DNA of 64,000 nucleotides from NCBI GenBank assembly GCA_036346355.1, contig JAYEVF010000033.1, positions 496,001 to 560,000 of the forward strand. Direction: 5' to 3'. Positions within the stretch are counted from its first letter, which is position 1. Every line of letters starts with the position of its first letter. Below, one piece after another: positions 11,697-23,394 of this stretch. This DNA is from Rhipidocladum racemiflorum (lineage: Eukaryota > Streptophyta > Magnoliopsida > Poales > Poaceae). A model generated the notes under the pieces. It did no database searches. It was given only the letters and a program-made list of their open reading frames with translations, and was not told the origin of the DNA. Made by a program: the position numbers and the translations under genes.

Positions 11697-11842
11697 TTTG
11701 GGGGGGAGTGTTAGAGATAGAGTCCTGTTATCCTAGTATAGATACTTGGTTAGAGATAGAGTCCATGTTCCTCTCCCTTATGTACATGTATATATATACT
11801 GGTCCATTGGCCTCAGCATGAATACAAGTGCTATTCATAACA
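11697..11842 (+). mobile_element. copia polypurine tract and short 3' LTR
   Basis: The coding end is followed by TTTGGGGGGAGTG (polypurine tract) and an LTR starting TGTTAGAGATAG at 11709 and ending ATTCATAACA at 11842, only 134 bp. TATATATATACTGG within it may be the TATA region. LTRs this short, ending in a 'TGAATACAAG..TTCA..AACA' block, are typical of Ale-type copia elements. The matching 5' LTR is not present in the window. Confidence 0.75.
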
Positions 11843-12269
11843 GAAACAATGCATATATAATAGGAGGTGAAGACAATGCGCAACTGCAGAGAAGACAAGA
11901 AAGGAGAATTATGAGAACTCATATATAAGTAGTGTGTTTACTATGTCTCTCAAGACAATGTACACTTTTGCAGTAAATCAATGGGCTGGTACCCGTTCTA
12001 CAATTCTTCCTAGTGTAAAGTGAAGCGGATAACGCGTAGTCATTTCTTCACGTAGGAAACTAGAGGCTATATATCATTCATTCATTCATTCATTCATTCA
12101 TGAGAGAGAGATGATTGTATATAAACTTTCGTTTTTTGTCTATGGTTAGCTGTTACATTCTGTTTATAGCTATGCCAAGTTGCTAACAACTCCAAAAATT
12201 GTTCATCTTGTTAATCTGTTATAAATGCAAGATACATGGAGATCAGTATGTGAATTAAGTTATGTATTT
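11843..12269. other. Spacer with a short ATTC microsatellite
   Basis: Flanking DNA between the copia LTR and the MITE/CACTA block. It contains a perfect (ATTC)n run of about six units at 12074-12100 followed by GAGAGAGAG. No gene or transposon terminus was recognised. Confidence 0.5.
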
Positions 12270-12369
12270 GCACCATTTCTAAATACATATCATTCTATCT
12301 TTTAAATTTTGTTTCTAAATACATGTCATTCTACAATTTCGAGACAACTTTTAACTGTTTTTCTTTTGC
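12270..12369. mobile_element. MITE, left part, interrupted by the CACTA element
   Basis: CATTTCTAAATACATATCAT (12278-12297) and its near copy at 12311-12330, together with 'TTTAACTGTTTTTCTTTTGC', resemble one side of a Stowaway-type element. The other side resumes at 23653 and ends GGAGGGAG plus TA at 23820. The left terminus (CTCCCTCC) is not seen, so the boundary is approximate. Confidence 0.4.
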
Positions 12370-12480
12370 CACTACTACAGATCTGACCTTCCATACCGGC
12401 CCATCAATACCGGTCATGCATGAACCGGATCGACATTTACATCGATCCGGTTAAGCGGTCTGGTCAGGGGACCATCGATG

Positions 12481-12737
12481 CGGTTGGTTACACTAACCGG
12501 TGCCGATGTGGTATCATCGATGCAGGTTGGTTACACCAACCCGTACTAAGAAGCCAAGGAAGCGAGATCGCTTAGTACGGTTCATGTAACCAACCGTCAT
12601 CGATTCTCGATCTTCGATGCGGTTGGTTGCATGAACCGGTACTAAGCGATGCTGCTCGCTCCTTGGCTTCTTAGTACGGGTTGGTGTAACCAACCGTGCG
12701 ATGAGTTCCACATCGGCATCGGTTAGTGTAACCAACG
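12481..12737. repeat. Near-perfect inverted repeat, about 115-bp arms
   Basis: The left arm 12481-12595 and right arm 12621-12737 are reverse complements apart from scattered mismatches and a few short gaps, with a 25-bp loop. Matching blocks include GGTTGGTTACACTAACCG, CCGATGTGG, GGTTACACCAACCCGTACTA and AAGAAGCCAAGGA. It lies in the left subterminal region of the CACTA element, which elsewhere has shorter scattered repeats. Such a fold-back transcript would be a long hairpin. Confidence 0.85.
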
Positions 12738-12831
12738 GTCTTGATAAGCGCCGATTCTTTGTATTCAACGCCTGATATCCCGCGACGCCTCGATCCCGCG
12801 CGTCGCCTCTTCGTGTTCATCCCGCGCGAAG

Positions 12832-13338
12832 TATAAACAGAGTGAGCGAGATGGAGAACCTGCACTGACAGAGACCGGTCTCGAGCGATCTTCCTCTTCC
12901 GATCATGGCGAGCACTGTGTCTCCCGCCAGCTCCTCAGACTCCTCCGACTGAGCCATTGTCCCCGATGTCGCCTCACCCCAGGCACCTCCCGCCGCCACC
13001 AAGAAAAGAAAGCGCGCTGACGGCGGCGAGGAGGACGCATTTACAACGCAAGGAGGACGACAATGGCGGCGACGAGGGCGGCAGCGACGGCATTTACGCG
13101 ACGAGGACGCAGCATTTACGACGAGGGCGATGGCGGCATTTACGGCGAGGAGGAGGAGGAGGAGGAGGAGGAAGAGGAGGAGGAGGACGTCACCGTCATC
13201 CGCTGGGGGAGCTCATCATCCTCCTCCTCCGAGGACGACGTTCACCATGCCGCCACCGACGACGACGACGACGACAGCAGTGACAGCGATGATAGCGAGG
13301 ACAGCGGCAGCCCCCCGCGGAGTGACGACGATAATTGA
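12832..13338 (+). pseudogene. CACTA first gene: acidic, Ser/Asp/Glu-rich protein, broken
   Basis: A TATAAA box at 12832-12837 is followed by ATG at 12905 (context GATCATGG) and a Ser-rich start MASTVSPASSSDSSD. A TGA at 12950 interrupts the frame, which then reads a basic nuclear-signal-like KKRKR followed by ADGGEEDAF. After one or two frameshifts the acidic part resumes (DEGDGGIYGE, a run of about thirteen Glu at 13145-13187, then Ser/Asp runs) and stops at 13336. The repeated DEGG(D/S)GIY motif appears in pieces in different frames, so the original was a repeat-containing acidic protein. No domain is recognised. Position under its own subterminal-type array and TATA box suggests a genuine CACTA-encoded accessory gene, now dead. 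Confidence 0.45.
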
Positions 13339-13534
13339 ACTTTTTATTTATGTAATGTTAATTATCCACTATATATGTAATGTCACTGTATATTTGAACA
13401 TTTTCAACGGTGGGTAATATTAAATATTAGCTGTTCTATTTACATACGCATTCTGATTTTTCATTTGAACATACGCATGTACTCTGCCTCAACTCGAAGA
13501 GGCATTCGTTTGGATCAACATACGCTCGGGGGTG

Positions 13535-13868
13535 GTGGTCAGTACCGGTTAAAGGTACCAACCGGTACTGATAGTAACATCGATCTGGTTTGTATTCGAA
13601 CCGGTACTATCTAGTAACTGCATTTCTGATTGCGGTGGATATTAGTACCGGTGTAAGGCATTAACCCGGTGCGATGTGAAAACTCTCGATGCAGGCTTGT
13701 CTTTGTGAACCGGTACTCTGTCGCAATTTAAACTTGTTCCTCCTCCCGCTCTCTGCCAGACCAAGATCATTTGATCAGCCGGCGAGAAGAACAGCAGTTC
13801 GGGCAAGAGCTCCAAGGAAGGGGAGGTGCTGCCCAAATTTTAAAATTTTGGTCATTTTACTCCAAGCA
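13535..13868 (+). promoter_or_regulatory. Second ACCGGTACT array and leader of the tnp2 gene
   Basis: Between 13538 and 13725 the words AGTACCGG, ACCGGTACT and GATGCAGGCTTG recur as in the transposon ends. They are followed by a pyrimidine-rich leader and a consensus-like splice donor CAAG/GTAACTAAG at 13866-13877. The next 0.8 kb is AT-rich and intron-like before the transposase ATG at 14678. I infer a promoter plus 5' leader exon for the tnp2 gene. Confidence 0.45.
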
Positions 13869-14677
13869 AGGTAACTAAGGTTAGTACCATCATTCCTCAC
13901 TACATTTGTGTTAAATGGAGCCTCTTCTTTGCTTGAATTATGAAGAAAATTTGATCTTTTCCATTAATCGATGAAAGATTACAAATGTAAAGTTCTAGCT
14001 CGATCTTTTCAAGTAGGATGCAAAAATTTACTCGCAACCAAGGTAACTAAGCTTAAATTTGCTTGGATTATAATATAGCTCGCATTTAAGGTGTGGATCT
14101 AGCTCAAATTTACATTTTAGTTCCATCGTTCGATGTAGGATGGTGCATATATAGTTGGGGAAATTAAGAATGGTGCATGAAAATCATAGCTTTTAGAATC
14201 TTCAAATTGCAATAGTTATGTGCAAAAAAGAAGAATTTTAAATTCATTTGTGAATTAAAAAAATATTAAAAATATAAATGGCTTTACAGAAAATATAAAA
14301 TGAGTTGAAGATTCGAGAAAAGTTTTAAAAAATTTTGTGAAAAAGTTTTCAAAAAAAGTTTTGAAAATTTGAGCAAAGTATTGAAATTATGCTTGCATTA
14401 ATATTTAGGTTTTGGTTCCATCGATTGATGAAGAATTTTGAATCTAGATTTTCATTGACTAATTATTTTAGTAGGTTGCAAAAACTTGTCGAGTATGAAT
14501 ACCGGAGCAAATAATCATTTTATGGAAAAATATGTAATGAAATATAGTGCCTTTAATGTATATTATGAAATAAAATCATTTTAAAAATATAGTTGTCTTG
14601 ATTTGGATTTTGGGAAATGTTGAACAATTCATTATCGGAAAATGAGCTAAAAGTTACCTTGATGTAATATAATGTAG

Positions 14678-17600
14678 ATGGACCGGCGATGGATGTACAT
14701 GGACCGACGCTCCCTGGAGTTCTTGCAGGGTTTGCAAGATTTTCTTCGTCTTGGCCGATGCATACCACGACGTCGAGGCTACATATGTTGTCCATGCATA
14801 GACTGCAAGAATGAGAAGGAGTGGGCAAACTCCAGCCACCTTCACTTCCATTTGCTCACAAGAGGTTTCATGACAAACTATACCTGTTGGACCAAGCATG
14901 GTGAAGAAGAAATTATACAAGAAGGCGGTGAACAAGAAGAGGCGAACAATATCTTAGACGCCAGCCAACCTGGCTCTTGCGAAGATACATTTGGGAGTTT
15001 GGCAATGATGACCTAGACCAGATGTCGCTTGATGGAGAGGGAGAATACATCGATGAAATACATTACGAAAAGTTCGGCGCCTATGGGAGGACCACAAAAC
15101 ATTGTTGTACCCAAACAGCCAACAGGCCATAAAAGTTGCGTACTACACTAGAACTGATGCAATGGAAGGCGACCAATGGATTATCTCGATAAGGGATTCG
15201 GCGAGTTGTTATGCCTCATCAAGAAGATACTTCAGAGGGGAACACACGCCGAAACTACGTACAATGCCAAACAAGTTGTCTGCCCTTTGGGGTTGGAAGT
15301 CTGAAGATACATGCATGTCATAACGATTGTATCCTTTATCGCAATGAGTACGAGGATTTGGATGTTTGTCCGGTATGCAAAACTTCGCGGTATAAGACCA
15401 GGCGTGATGACCCAGGTGAGGTAGAGGGGCAGCGTAAGAAGAAGAGGCCCCTTGGTAAGGTGGTGTGGTATTTCCCTATAATACCACGGTTGAAGCGTTT
15501 ATTTGCGAACAAAGCGCATGCCCTGATGATGCGCTGGCACAAAGAAGACCGTAAGGGAGGGCGGAAGGCTAAGACACCTGGCCGATGGCTCCCGGTGGAG
15601 GAAAGTCAATAGAACATACCCGGACTTTCTTTGAGGATGCGAGGAACATAAGGTTTGGGTTGAGTCACGATGGGATGAACCCGTATGGCGAGATGAAGCG
15701 GCGATCCACACTTGGCCCGTGACTATGTGTATCTACAACCTTCCTCCTTGGCTGTGTATGAAGCGGAAGTACATTATGATGCCGTTGCTTATCCAAGGCC
15801 GAAGCAACCTGGAAATGACATCGATGTGTACCTCAAACCGTTGGTTCAAGATCTGCTAACATTGTGGAGCGATGGTGTATGCGTGTATGGGATGAGTACA
15901 AAAGAGAGCACTTCATTTTACGTGCATTACTATTTGTAACCATCAACGATCGCCTGCACTTGAAACACTGTCGGGCCTATCCATCAAATGATATAAAGCC
16001 TGCATCCATTGCTTAGAGAAGCGGACAGCAAGTACCTAAAAACTCTCGAAAGGTTGTGTACATGGGCCACCGTAGATTCCTCCATACGAAGGACCCGTTA
16101 AGGAGGAAGGGTGAGAATTTTGATGGGACGGAAGAGAAACGTAAGAAGCCCCCGCATCGCAGTGGGGCTCTTGTATTTTCTTTGGTAAATGATCTGAAAG
16201 TAGTATTTGGAAAAGGTCCAGGTAGCAAACCTGTCCCGACAAAACAAGATCACACAAAGCCCATTTGGAAGAAGTCAATATTTTGGGACTTACCTTACTG
16301 GAAAGACTTAGAGGTTCGCCACTCACTGGACTTCATGCATTTCACAAAGAATGTCTGCGTGAACCTACTAGGCTTCCTAGATATGTATGGCAAATCAAAA
16401 TATACACTTCAAGCACGAAAGGACCTACAGCTGCTGGGAATCAGGAACGACCTACATCCGGAAATGAGAGCGGAAGGACAACATTACCTCCACCCCACGA
16501 GCTACACTCTGAGCAAGGAAGAGAAGAAAAATATGATTAAGTTCTTGAACAGTGTGAAGGTCCCTTCTAGATACTCCTCGAACATAAGGAGACTCATAAA
16601 CACAAAAGAGAATAAAATCGTACACATAAAATCCCATGATTGTCACGTGTTGATGACACGATTGCTCGATGGCGGTGCGAGGTATTCTCACGGACAGAGT
16701 ACGAGGACAATCATAAAGTTGTGCTCGTTCTTCAACGCGGTGTCGCAGAAGGTCATCGAGCCGAATAAGTTATGTAATCTGCATGACGACATGGTCAATA
16801 GTCTAGTTAGCCTTGAGATGATCTTCCCTCCATCATTCTTTGATATTATGGTCCATCTCATGGTCCACATTGTTAAAGAGATACAAATTCTCGGACCCGT
16901 GTTCCTCCACAATATGTTCCCTTTCGAGAGGTATATGGGCATCCTAAAGAAGTATGTTTGTAACCGGTCTCAAATCCGGAAGGCTGCATTACTTGCGAGG
17001 TGTGTCGGCAGAGGAGGTGATCGAGTTTTGTGTTAATTATATTGATGATCTGAATCCGATTGGCGTTCCTGTATCACGCCATGAGGGGAGGCTACGGGGA
17101 AAAGGGACTTTAGGGAGAAAAGAATCCTATAGCCACGATCTACTTTCATTTAAACAAGCACATTTCACAAGATTGAAACAAGCAAGCTGTAGTGGCTCCA
17201 TATATGTATGATTACGAGATGAGTCTACGCCCAATACCCGAGAGAAGTCGAGATAAGTGGATCGCGGTCGAGCAAATGGATCATTTCGTGGTGGTTACAA
17301 AAGCAAGCTGTTGGGCAACCATACAGATGATGAGCAGTTGAAACTCTTGGCTCGGGGACCATCCACAATCCATATCATTCCAAGGGTATGAGATAAATGG
17401 GTACACATTTTACACAACAGCCGAGGATAGCAAGAGTACCAACCAAAACAGCGGCGTCAGTATAGATGCCTTGGACAAAAATGGAAAGATGGATACCTAT
17501 TATGGTTTCATACAGGAGATTTGGGAGCTCGAGTACGGACCTTTAAAAGTCCCTCTGCTTCGGTGCCAATGGGTCAAACCGGCAGCCGTGGAGATCGATG

Positions 17601-18006
17601 AGTGCAGTATGACAACTGTGGACCTCAAGCAAGTGGCCTATAGGGATGAACCATTCGTGATCGCTAATGATGTGACACAAGTATTCTATGTGATGGACAT
17701 GGACAGCAAATAGAAAAAGCAGAAGGACAAGCCTACTAAAAGGAAGAGGCGACATAACAAATCTCACGAAAACATAAATCAAAATGAGAAGACTAGCGAT
17801 AGCGATCAACCAAGGCGCCACGTGGTTCTTTCTGTAAAAGAAGGATTGTCGGAGTTGAAGGCGTCACTGACGAAGAAGAGTATAATCAATTCGACGAGCT
17901 GCCTCCTTTCACAGTGGACGTAGACATTAGTGACCTGAATGATACAGAGGACTGTCCTTACGTACGCCGCGATCATAATGAAGGATCGCTTGTAAAAACA
18001 AAGTAG
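14678..18006 (+). pseudogene. CACTA tnp2-type transposase gene, broken
   Basis: The start ATG opens MDRRWMYMDRRSLEFLQGLQ, the Transposase-associated domain (PF13963 type) with 'GYICCPCIDCKNEK' and 'HLLTRGFMTNYTCWTKHGE'. The tnp2 domain follows: 'CHNDCILYRNEYEDLDVCPVC' zinc-like motif near 15315, 'FGLSHDGMNPYGEM' near 15655 (conserved Asp), 'VTINDRLHL' near 15937, then an intact 326-residue stretch 16056-17036 (FGKGPGSKPVP, LEVRHSLDFMHFTKNVCVN) that runs into the DUF4218 region (DCHVLMTRLL, FPFERYMGILK). DUF4216 lies at about 17250-17713 (VPLLRCQWVKP), and an acidic tail ends at 18006 (EGSLVKTK). Frameshifts near 14995, 15050-15210, 15605, 15720-16050 and 17037-17400, plus stops such as the TAG at 17711, break it into pieces. 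The family cuts CACTA ends in the nucleus together with the second product. Confidence 0.9.
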
Positions 18007-18414
18007 TTAGCAAATAAGTCCAATCTTGTCTACTGTGTTCCCATGCTACTAAATTGTCTATTGTGTGGATCACTTTGCTTTCTTTTGGTGTAATAGACTA
18101 CTAACATACTAGTTGTGTATTAATTACCTTTTTTATTTTTTGTAAATCATTTTAGTGTGGAATAATAATGATTTATTATTTTTATTAAGCAAAGAAGCAA
18201 TAATTGAATTTAAGCAAAAATTACTTTATTTTTTATATTTTTAATTTATATTAATAACCTTATTTTGTTTATATATTATTGTTGAATTGTATAAACTATA
18301 AAAGGAATTTATAAATGACTAGTAACAAGGATTCCAATTTGCATTGGAATTATAAGAGTGCAAAAATCATTTTTCTTTCATTTTATTGTAAATAGAGTTT
18401 GAATTTAATTCTAA
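18007..18414. other. AT-rich 3' region of the tnp2 gene
   Basis: After the transposase stop the sequence is strongly AT-rich (ATTTTT/AATAAT runs) with no open frame of note. It probably holds the 3' untranslated region and polyadenylation signals. Confidence 0.4.
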
Positions 18415-19534
18415 TCAGTACCGGTGGGTGTATCCAACTGGTACTGACAGCTCCTAGGTTTTCCTCATATGTGGAATGATCGCATCTGGTTGGTGTATCC
18501 AACCGGTACTGAGGTGTATATCAATCCCGGTTGGATACACCAACCGGGACTGATGGTGCCCCTATAAACTTCCCTGCCGCCATTTCCTCCCCACCTTAGT
18601 GCTCCTCCCGCTTGATTTTATCCCATTTCCTCCTCGGCCTTGCGCCGCCACTGAGCCTGTCTTGCGGCGTCGGAAGCCCTCCGAGCTCGCCCCCTCGCCG
18701 TCCGAGCTCGCCCTCCCAGACAGGCGCCGCCCTCCGGACCGCGCCGCCCGTCCGGACCTCGCCCCCGACGGTGCCGCCCTCCCCAAGCGGGCGCGCCTCC
18801 CGAGCTTCGCCCCCCGTCCCCCCACGATGGTGCCGCGCCCTCCCTCTGACGGCGCCGCCCTCCCCGGAGCTCGCCCCGACAGTGCTCCTCGCCGCTTCTT
18901 GCCTCAGAATATATCTCTGGTGTACATGTATGGTGTAGATTCATGTTGGATTTGCTAATTGGAGGAAAATGTGTAGTATTTCTATTTCGGTTGTGATCTT
19001 GTTCAAGAACAGATGTTGAATGAATGCTAACATGATGTTGTACTGATCAATTAGACATTAGCTAGTATTGTTTCAGCAATTAGACCATTACATTGTCACT
19101 TTGCCAGATTGCAACGTTCCCGCCAACGGTGAATTGGCACCTGTATAGAATCGAAACTTTTTGGTATATGTTGCAAACGTAATATATTTGCAATGTCATG
19201 CCTTGTATGCAAAATGATGTAAGTTCCAGTTGCAGTAAATGATCTAGAGACCGTCGATTTATGTACCATTGATTACAATGGTGAAGAAAAGTTTACTACA
19301 TAGATATATTCTCAATTGTCAATATCTGTTCTTTTCCATGTGGTGGAGGTAATGTTATGTATATGTGAGATGTGTCAGATGAGTAATTATATGTCAAATG
19401 TGATGTATATGTGAGATGTGTCAGTATATTTGAAATGTGAAATGTATAAGTAGAGTTGGTCTAATCAGCATTTGTTCCTCGCCGTCTTCCACGCCGTTAA
19501 TTTGCAGTGCCTTCTTCTAGCCTAAGAAACAACG
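18415..19534 (+). promoter_or_regulatory. Third ACCGGTACT array, TATA box and leader of the second CACTA gene
   Basis: Words AGTACCGGTGGG, CCGGTACTGA and CCCGGTTGGATACACCAACC recur from 18418 to 18555, a TATAAA sits at 18563-18568, and a very GC-rich leader (18600-18900) follows. The GC-rich part opens in three frames but shows no recognisable protein. The remaining 0.6 kb to the ATG at 19535 is ordinary AT-rich sequence. Confidence 0.45.
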
Positions 19535-21085
19535 ATGGACGGCGAAGGATTTGATCAAGAAGAATTTATGGAAAATTTGATTGCGGGAGATGGTGGTTAT
19601 GAGGCCGCAGAGCATGATGAGGCCGCAGAGCACGATGATGCCGCAGAGGTAACAATCAATCACGTTAATGATTGTCGATTTCACTATCATGCTAAGCCAA
19701 CATTTTGACCCGTTCATGATTGTACCATGCTTTCAGATCGATCAACCAAGCGGGCAATCACGACAGCGAGGTCCAACCAAGAAGCCGAAGGCAAGATATG
19801 TTGTCACCGAAGTCAACGAGAATGGCCAACCTCAGAAACCCTTGACGGTGATTGGGCCGTTCAATTCGGCATGCGGCGTCCACGTTAGGGACCACGTGCC
19901 CATTAGCGTAGCAAAATGGGATCGAGTTCTGAAGATACAAAAAACATGCTTTGGAACGATGTCAGAGAGACATTCACCTTCCCCCAAGGGACCGAAGAGA
20001 AGGTGAAGAGTTACACTCTCAAGAAGATGGCCATCGCATTCCAAACTTATAAAAAGAAGTTGAACATAGAGTATATCAAGGAGAATCGAACGCCCGACTT
20101 CAACAAGTTCCCGAAGTTGCAAGATCACCGGGAAGCGTTAAGTGAACTACAAGACTTCAGAGGAAGGTCAAAGTTTGAGTGAGAAGAACAAGCTGAATGC
20201 ACAGAAGAAGAATTACCACCACCGACTCGGCCCTGGTGGTTACCGCCAAGCAATACCCAAATGGGAGAAGAGGGAGCATGACCTGCTAGCGAAGGGTGTC
20301 ACACTCGCAACAATGGAATGGCCTGATAGAGCAAAGCATTGGTTCTATGCTCACGGCGGCGGCCTCGATGATAAGCGGCAATGCGGTGTTTGGGGAGGTC
20401 TTTGAGAGATGTGGCGTAAGGCTTGTGCGATCCATCGAGAGACTTCCCAAGGTAACTTCGTGCCAAACAGGGAGAATGATGAGCTAACAAGGGCTCTACA
20501 AAACCCGAAGCACCCTGGACGTACACGAGGCGTTGGCGTTGTCCCGTGGAAGGTTGGTTTCGCTCAGGACGCCGAGACCTATAGGAGTCGGATGAGAAGC
20601 AAGGCTCGACATGCACAACAACTTAGTGCACTTGAAGAACGCATGACTCAGATAGAGGAAAAGTTAGCCCAGAGCCAACAATGGAGACGTGCCAGAACCT
20701 CCCAAAGAATCCTAACATCATCACCCACCTGCGGCAGGCACTGCGCTTCCGGTGGTTGCCAGCGGACTTAGACAGGTATCCCGTAGATGACATCAGGCAG
20801 CAGACACCTTGTGAGCTGCATGTCGGGGCGCGAAACCTCTCCTTGAAGGCGGCGCATGGCATGGTTCACCCAGTGGAGCCAGGCTAGCTCATCCATGGCC
20901 AACAGATACCGTCAAACTACTCCAAGGTCTCGGTGGAGGAGGTTTGCCCAGGGTACGAGGACCTTGAGCTCGAAATTCCCGGAGGTGACGGGGGTACGAA
21001 GCTAGGAGAGGCGGTACACACTTTCATCCTATGGCGCAAACGGCACATAATTTTTCGAGATAACATGGATGTGTCCTCTCTGCGA

Positions 21086-21345
21086 AGAAGCCCGACTCCT
21101 ACACCACTTCCCGCACACCCAAGCCCAAGAAGAAGCCCGACTCCTACACCACCTCCCGCGCACATAAGCCCTAGGAGAAGCCCATCTCCTCCCAAGAAGG
21201 CGACAACTCCTACACCACCTCCCGCACACATATGCCCTACGAGAAGCCCGTCTCCTCCCAAGAATGCGCCGACTTCTACACCACCTCCCGTGCACTTAAG
21301 CCCCACAAGAAGACCGTCTCCGCCCAAGAAGGCGCCGACCAAAGG
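21086..21345 (+). repeat. In-frame proline-rich tandem repeat
   Basis: Two 45-bp units (SPTPTPxPAHxSPRR) are followed by two 66-bp units (SPSPPKxAPTSTPPPxHxSPTR) and a partial one. The repeat sits between the Ptta part and the Ulp1 part of the second CACTA gene and stays in frame, so it behaved as a flexible linker. Confidence 0.85.
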
Positions 21346-22299
21346 AAACAAGCCACGGCCCGGCCAGCCTCCCAAGAAGACGAGGTCCTCCACCCAATCC
21401 AAGAAGTTGCGTCCACTTTCGAAGCTGGCGTACGATATGACCGACGAGGAGACCAATAAGATTGTACAAGGTGAGGTAACTGAATTTTTTAGACCCAAGT
21501 CACCAAAGAAGAAGGTTCAACCTGGCACGAAAGAATTTCACAAAGGCTTGACGACTATTACAAATTTGAAGGATAAAAAAGAAATGCCTCGCCAATCAAA
21601 CTACGAGCGCACATTGCGAAAAGAATGCCACAAGAAGTTGACAAAGAGGAGAAGGAGAAGGAGAAGGCTAAGGCGATGCTACAATTCTTTGATGAAACTG
21701 GGCTTGACCCAAGTCAAATATTAGGCACAACAGAATTGAGTATGCCCAAGTAAGATGGCCATTTACATTGGGTGGATCATTGGTCAGGCGTGAGGAGCTG
21801 CTCCACCTAACGACAAAGATGCGGCAATTCCATGAATGGTACTTGGACGCGATCAAGCATGGTCTACAGTTGTTTGCTGTCAGGTACAAGGATCAAGATT
21901 TTTTTACGGTGACGGTGAATTTTTTATGGAATGGCACGTCATGTATGATCTATACGAAAAGACGCCCTCGGTAGCCGTCCTTGGTGGGTTCTTTGGACTC
22001 TGTAAGTGTCTTATTTACAAAAAAAACCATCGTGCGTGCCCTTGTAGAGTACGGACCTTGCAAGCCTAACTAATTTCTTCTTGTGTAGCATGGAGATACA
22101 AAGATGCCGAAGGGATCAAATTTTTGACATAGGATTCATGGACCCATTAGTTATCAACGAGACAACCGTTAGATACAGCCCAAGCGAAACACAGACTAAC
22201 GTATACAATGCGCTAATGGGACATCAATATAAGTCAAGGATATATCTACCCTACGCACATGAGTATGTGTTTTAAATGCAGCCTTGTTCTACTCCTTTT

Positions 22300-22720
22300 T
22301 CATAACACTATGTTAGAACTAATTAGTTATCTATGTTGACATATGTACGATTTTCACTTTGGATTCTTATTATGATCGAGCTAGATCATAGTCGGATCAC
22401 AATTATGGACTCGAGAAGGAAACCAGTTCAAACGTATCAAACCTTCATCGATTTGCTCGACCGATATTAATTCTTGTTCCTTTCATTATTGTATTACTTC
22501 TATTTCCTTCCATTTGAAACAAATTCTAATCATGTACAATTGGTAATCACATGTGTAGTGCATTCGCACAGTTTCGTGCTAAAAATAGGGGTGCATTCAA
22601 GGAGAAATTCGAAATTACAACAGCCTCTCAAGTACGTATATCATAAAGCTAGCTTTTTGGTTAGTTAAGTTAATTTCCTTGCATTCATTTCACGCTTTCA
22701 ACTTTTTCAACCGCAGATCT
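22300..22720 (+). other. Intron-exon run of the Ulp1 part
   Basis: Open pieces 22371-22467 (WILIMIELDHSRITIMDS..FIDLLDRY), 22557-22630 (AFAQFRAKNRGAFKEKFEIT) and 22717-22820 (ILSQSAGNNLCGYYVCEF) are separated by AT-rich gaps. AG and GT splice-type borders lie at GTGTAG/ (22556) and CCGCAG/ (22716), which supports spliced exons rather than scattered debris. Confidence 0.55.
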
Positions 22721-23394
22721 TGAGTCAGTCGGCGGGCAACAATTTATGCGGTTACTACGTATGTGAGTTTTTGCACACCCAAACCGGAGCCGCTGACCGC
22801 ATGCTAAAAGGCGACAAGGGGGTGAGTAAATATAATTACTACCTTTAACGATGTATATTACTCCTTACATCTTGTACAAATTCAAGGATTGATTTGTTCA
22901 TGACTTAACGGCCAGTGCCTCAATATTTGGCGGAACAAGGTTGAACTCTCACGGTAGCGAGTGAGAGCAATTCAAGAACAACTCGTTGGCTTCATTTACG
23001 ATGAGGTTGTAAATCCAAAAGGCGAGTTCCACGAACCAAATTTTAATAGGTGGGGCCCTTCGATAAGGACCATGAATCATCATTCTCGACATCTACGGCT
23101 AGCAAGAGCGATGCACGTAAAAATCCCAATGAGCGAAGGAAAAGAAATCTTTGAGTTGTAATTAAAGTTGTGTGCATATTGTAGTACATTATATATAATT
23201 AAATTTGTTAATGAATGTACAGTGATTTTATTATCGTGCAAATGTGCATGATTGATTATATGTGTTTTAATTAGTTGTGATTTAACACACACATGAAGTC
23301 ATCGTGATTTGATTATATATATTGTAGTATATTATATATAATAGCCAGTATTGGACACACACATATTTACATATATATTATATACAACCCATCG

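Larger units (their letters stand above)
19535..23161 (+). pseudogene. CACTA second gene: Ptta/En-Spm protein fused to Ulp1-type protease, broken
   Basis: Exon 1 (19535-19648) reads MDGEGFDQEEFMENLIAGDG and an EAAEHD repeat, with donor GAG/GTAACA. Exon 2 resumes at 19737 after TTTCAG. It carries the plant Ptta/En-Spm transposase-associated domain: 'KWDRV', 'YKTSEEGQSLSEKNKLNAQK', 'YHHRLGPGGY', 'GNFVPNRENDELTRAL', 'HPGRTRGVGVVPWKVGF'. A 'TPCELHVG..HTFILWRKRHIIF' segment follows, then a Pro-rich repeat and a Ulp1 peptidase region over several exons: 'IGFMDPLVINE', 'ITIMDSRRKP' (catalytic Asp), 'NNLCGYYVCEF' (catalytic Cys near 22745) and the tail 'IQEQLVGFIYDEVVNPKGEF'. The catalytic His-Trp pair is disturbed (CACTTTGGA near 22356). 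Frameshifts occur at about 19922, 20150, 20700 and 21640. Such Ulp1 domains would act on SUMO-like conjugates in the nucleus. Confidence 0.85.

Noticed and set aside
13145..13187. GAG run as a simple microsatellite only
   Set aside because: It lies in frame with the acidic tail of the CACTA first gene and codes for Glu, so it is treated as part of that gene.
20917..21498. 193-codon minus-strand glycine-rich ORF
   Set aside because: Antisense of the proline-rich repeat in the Ptta/Ulp1 gene.
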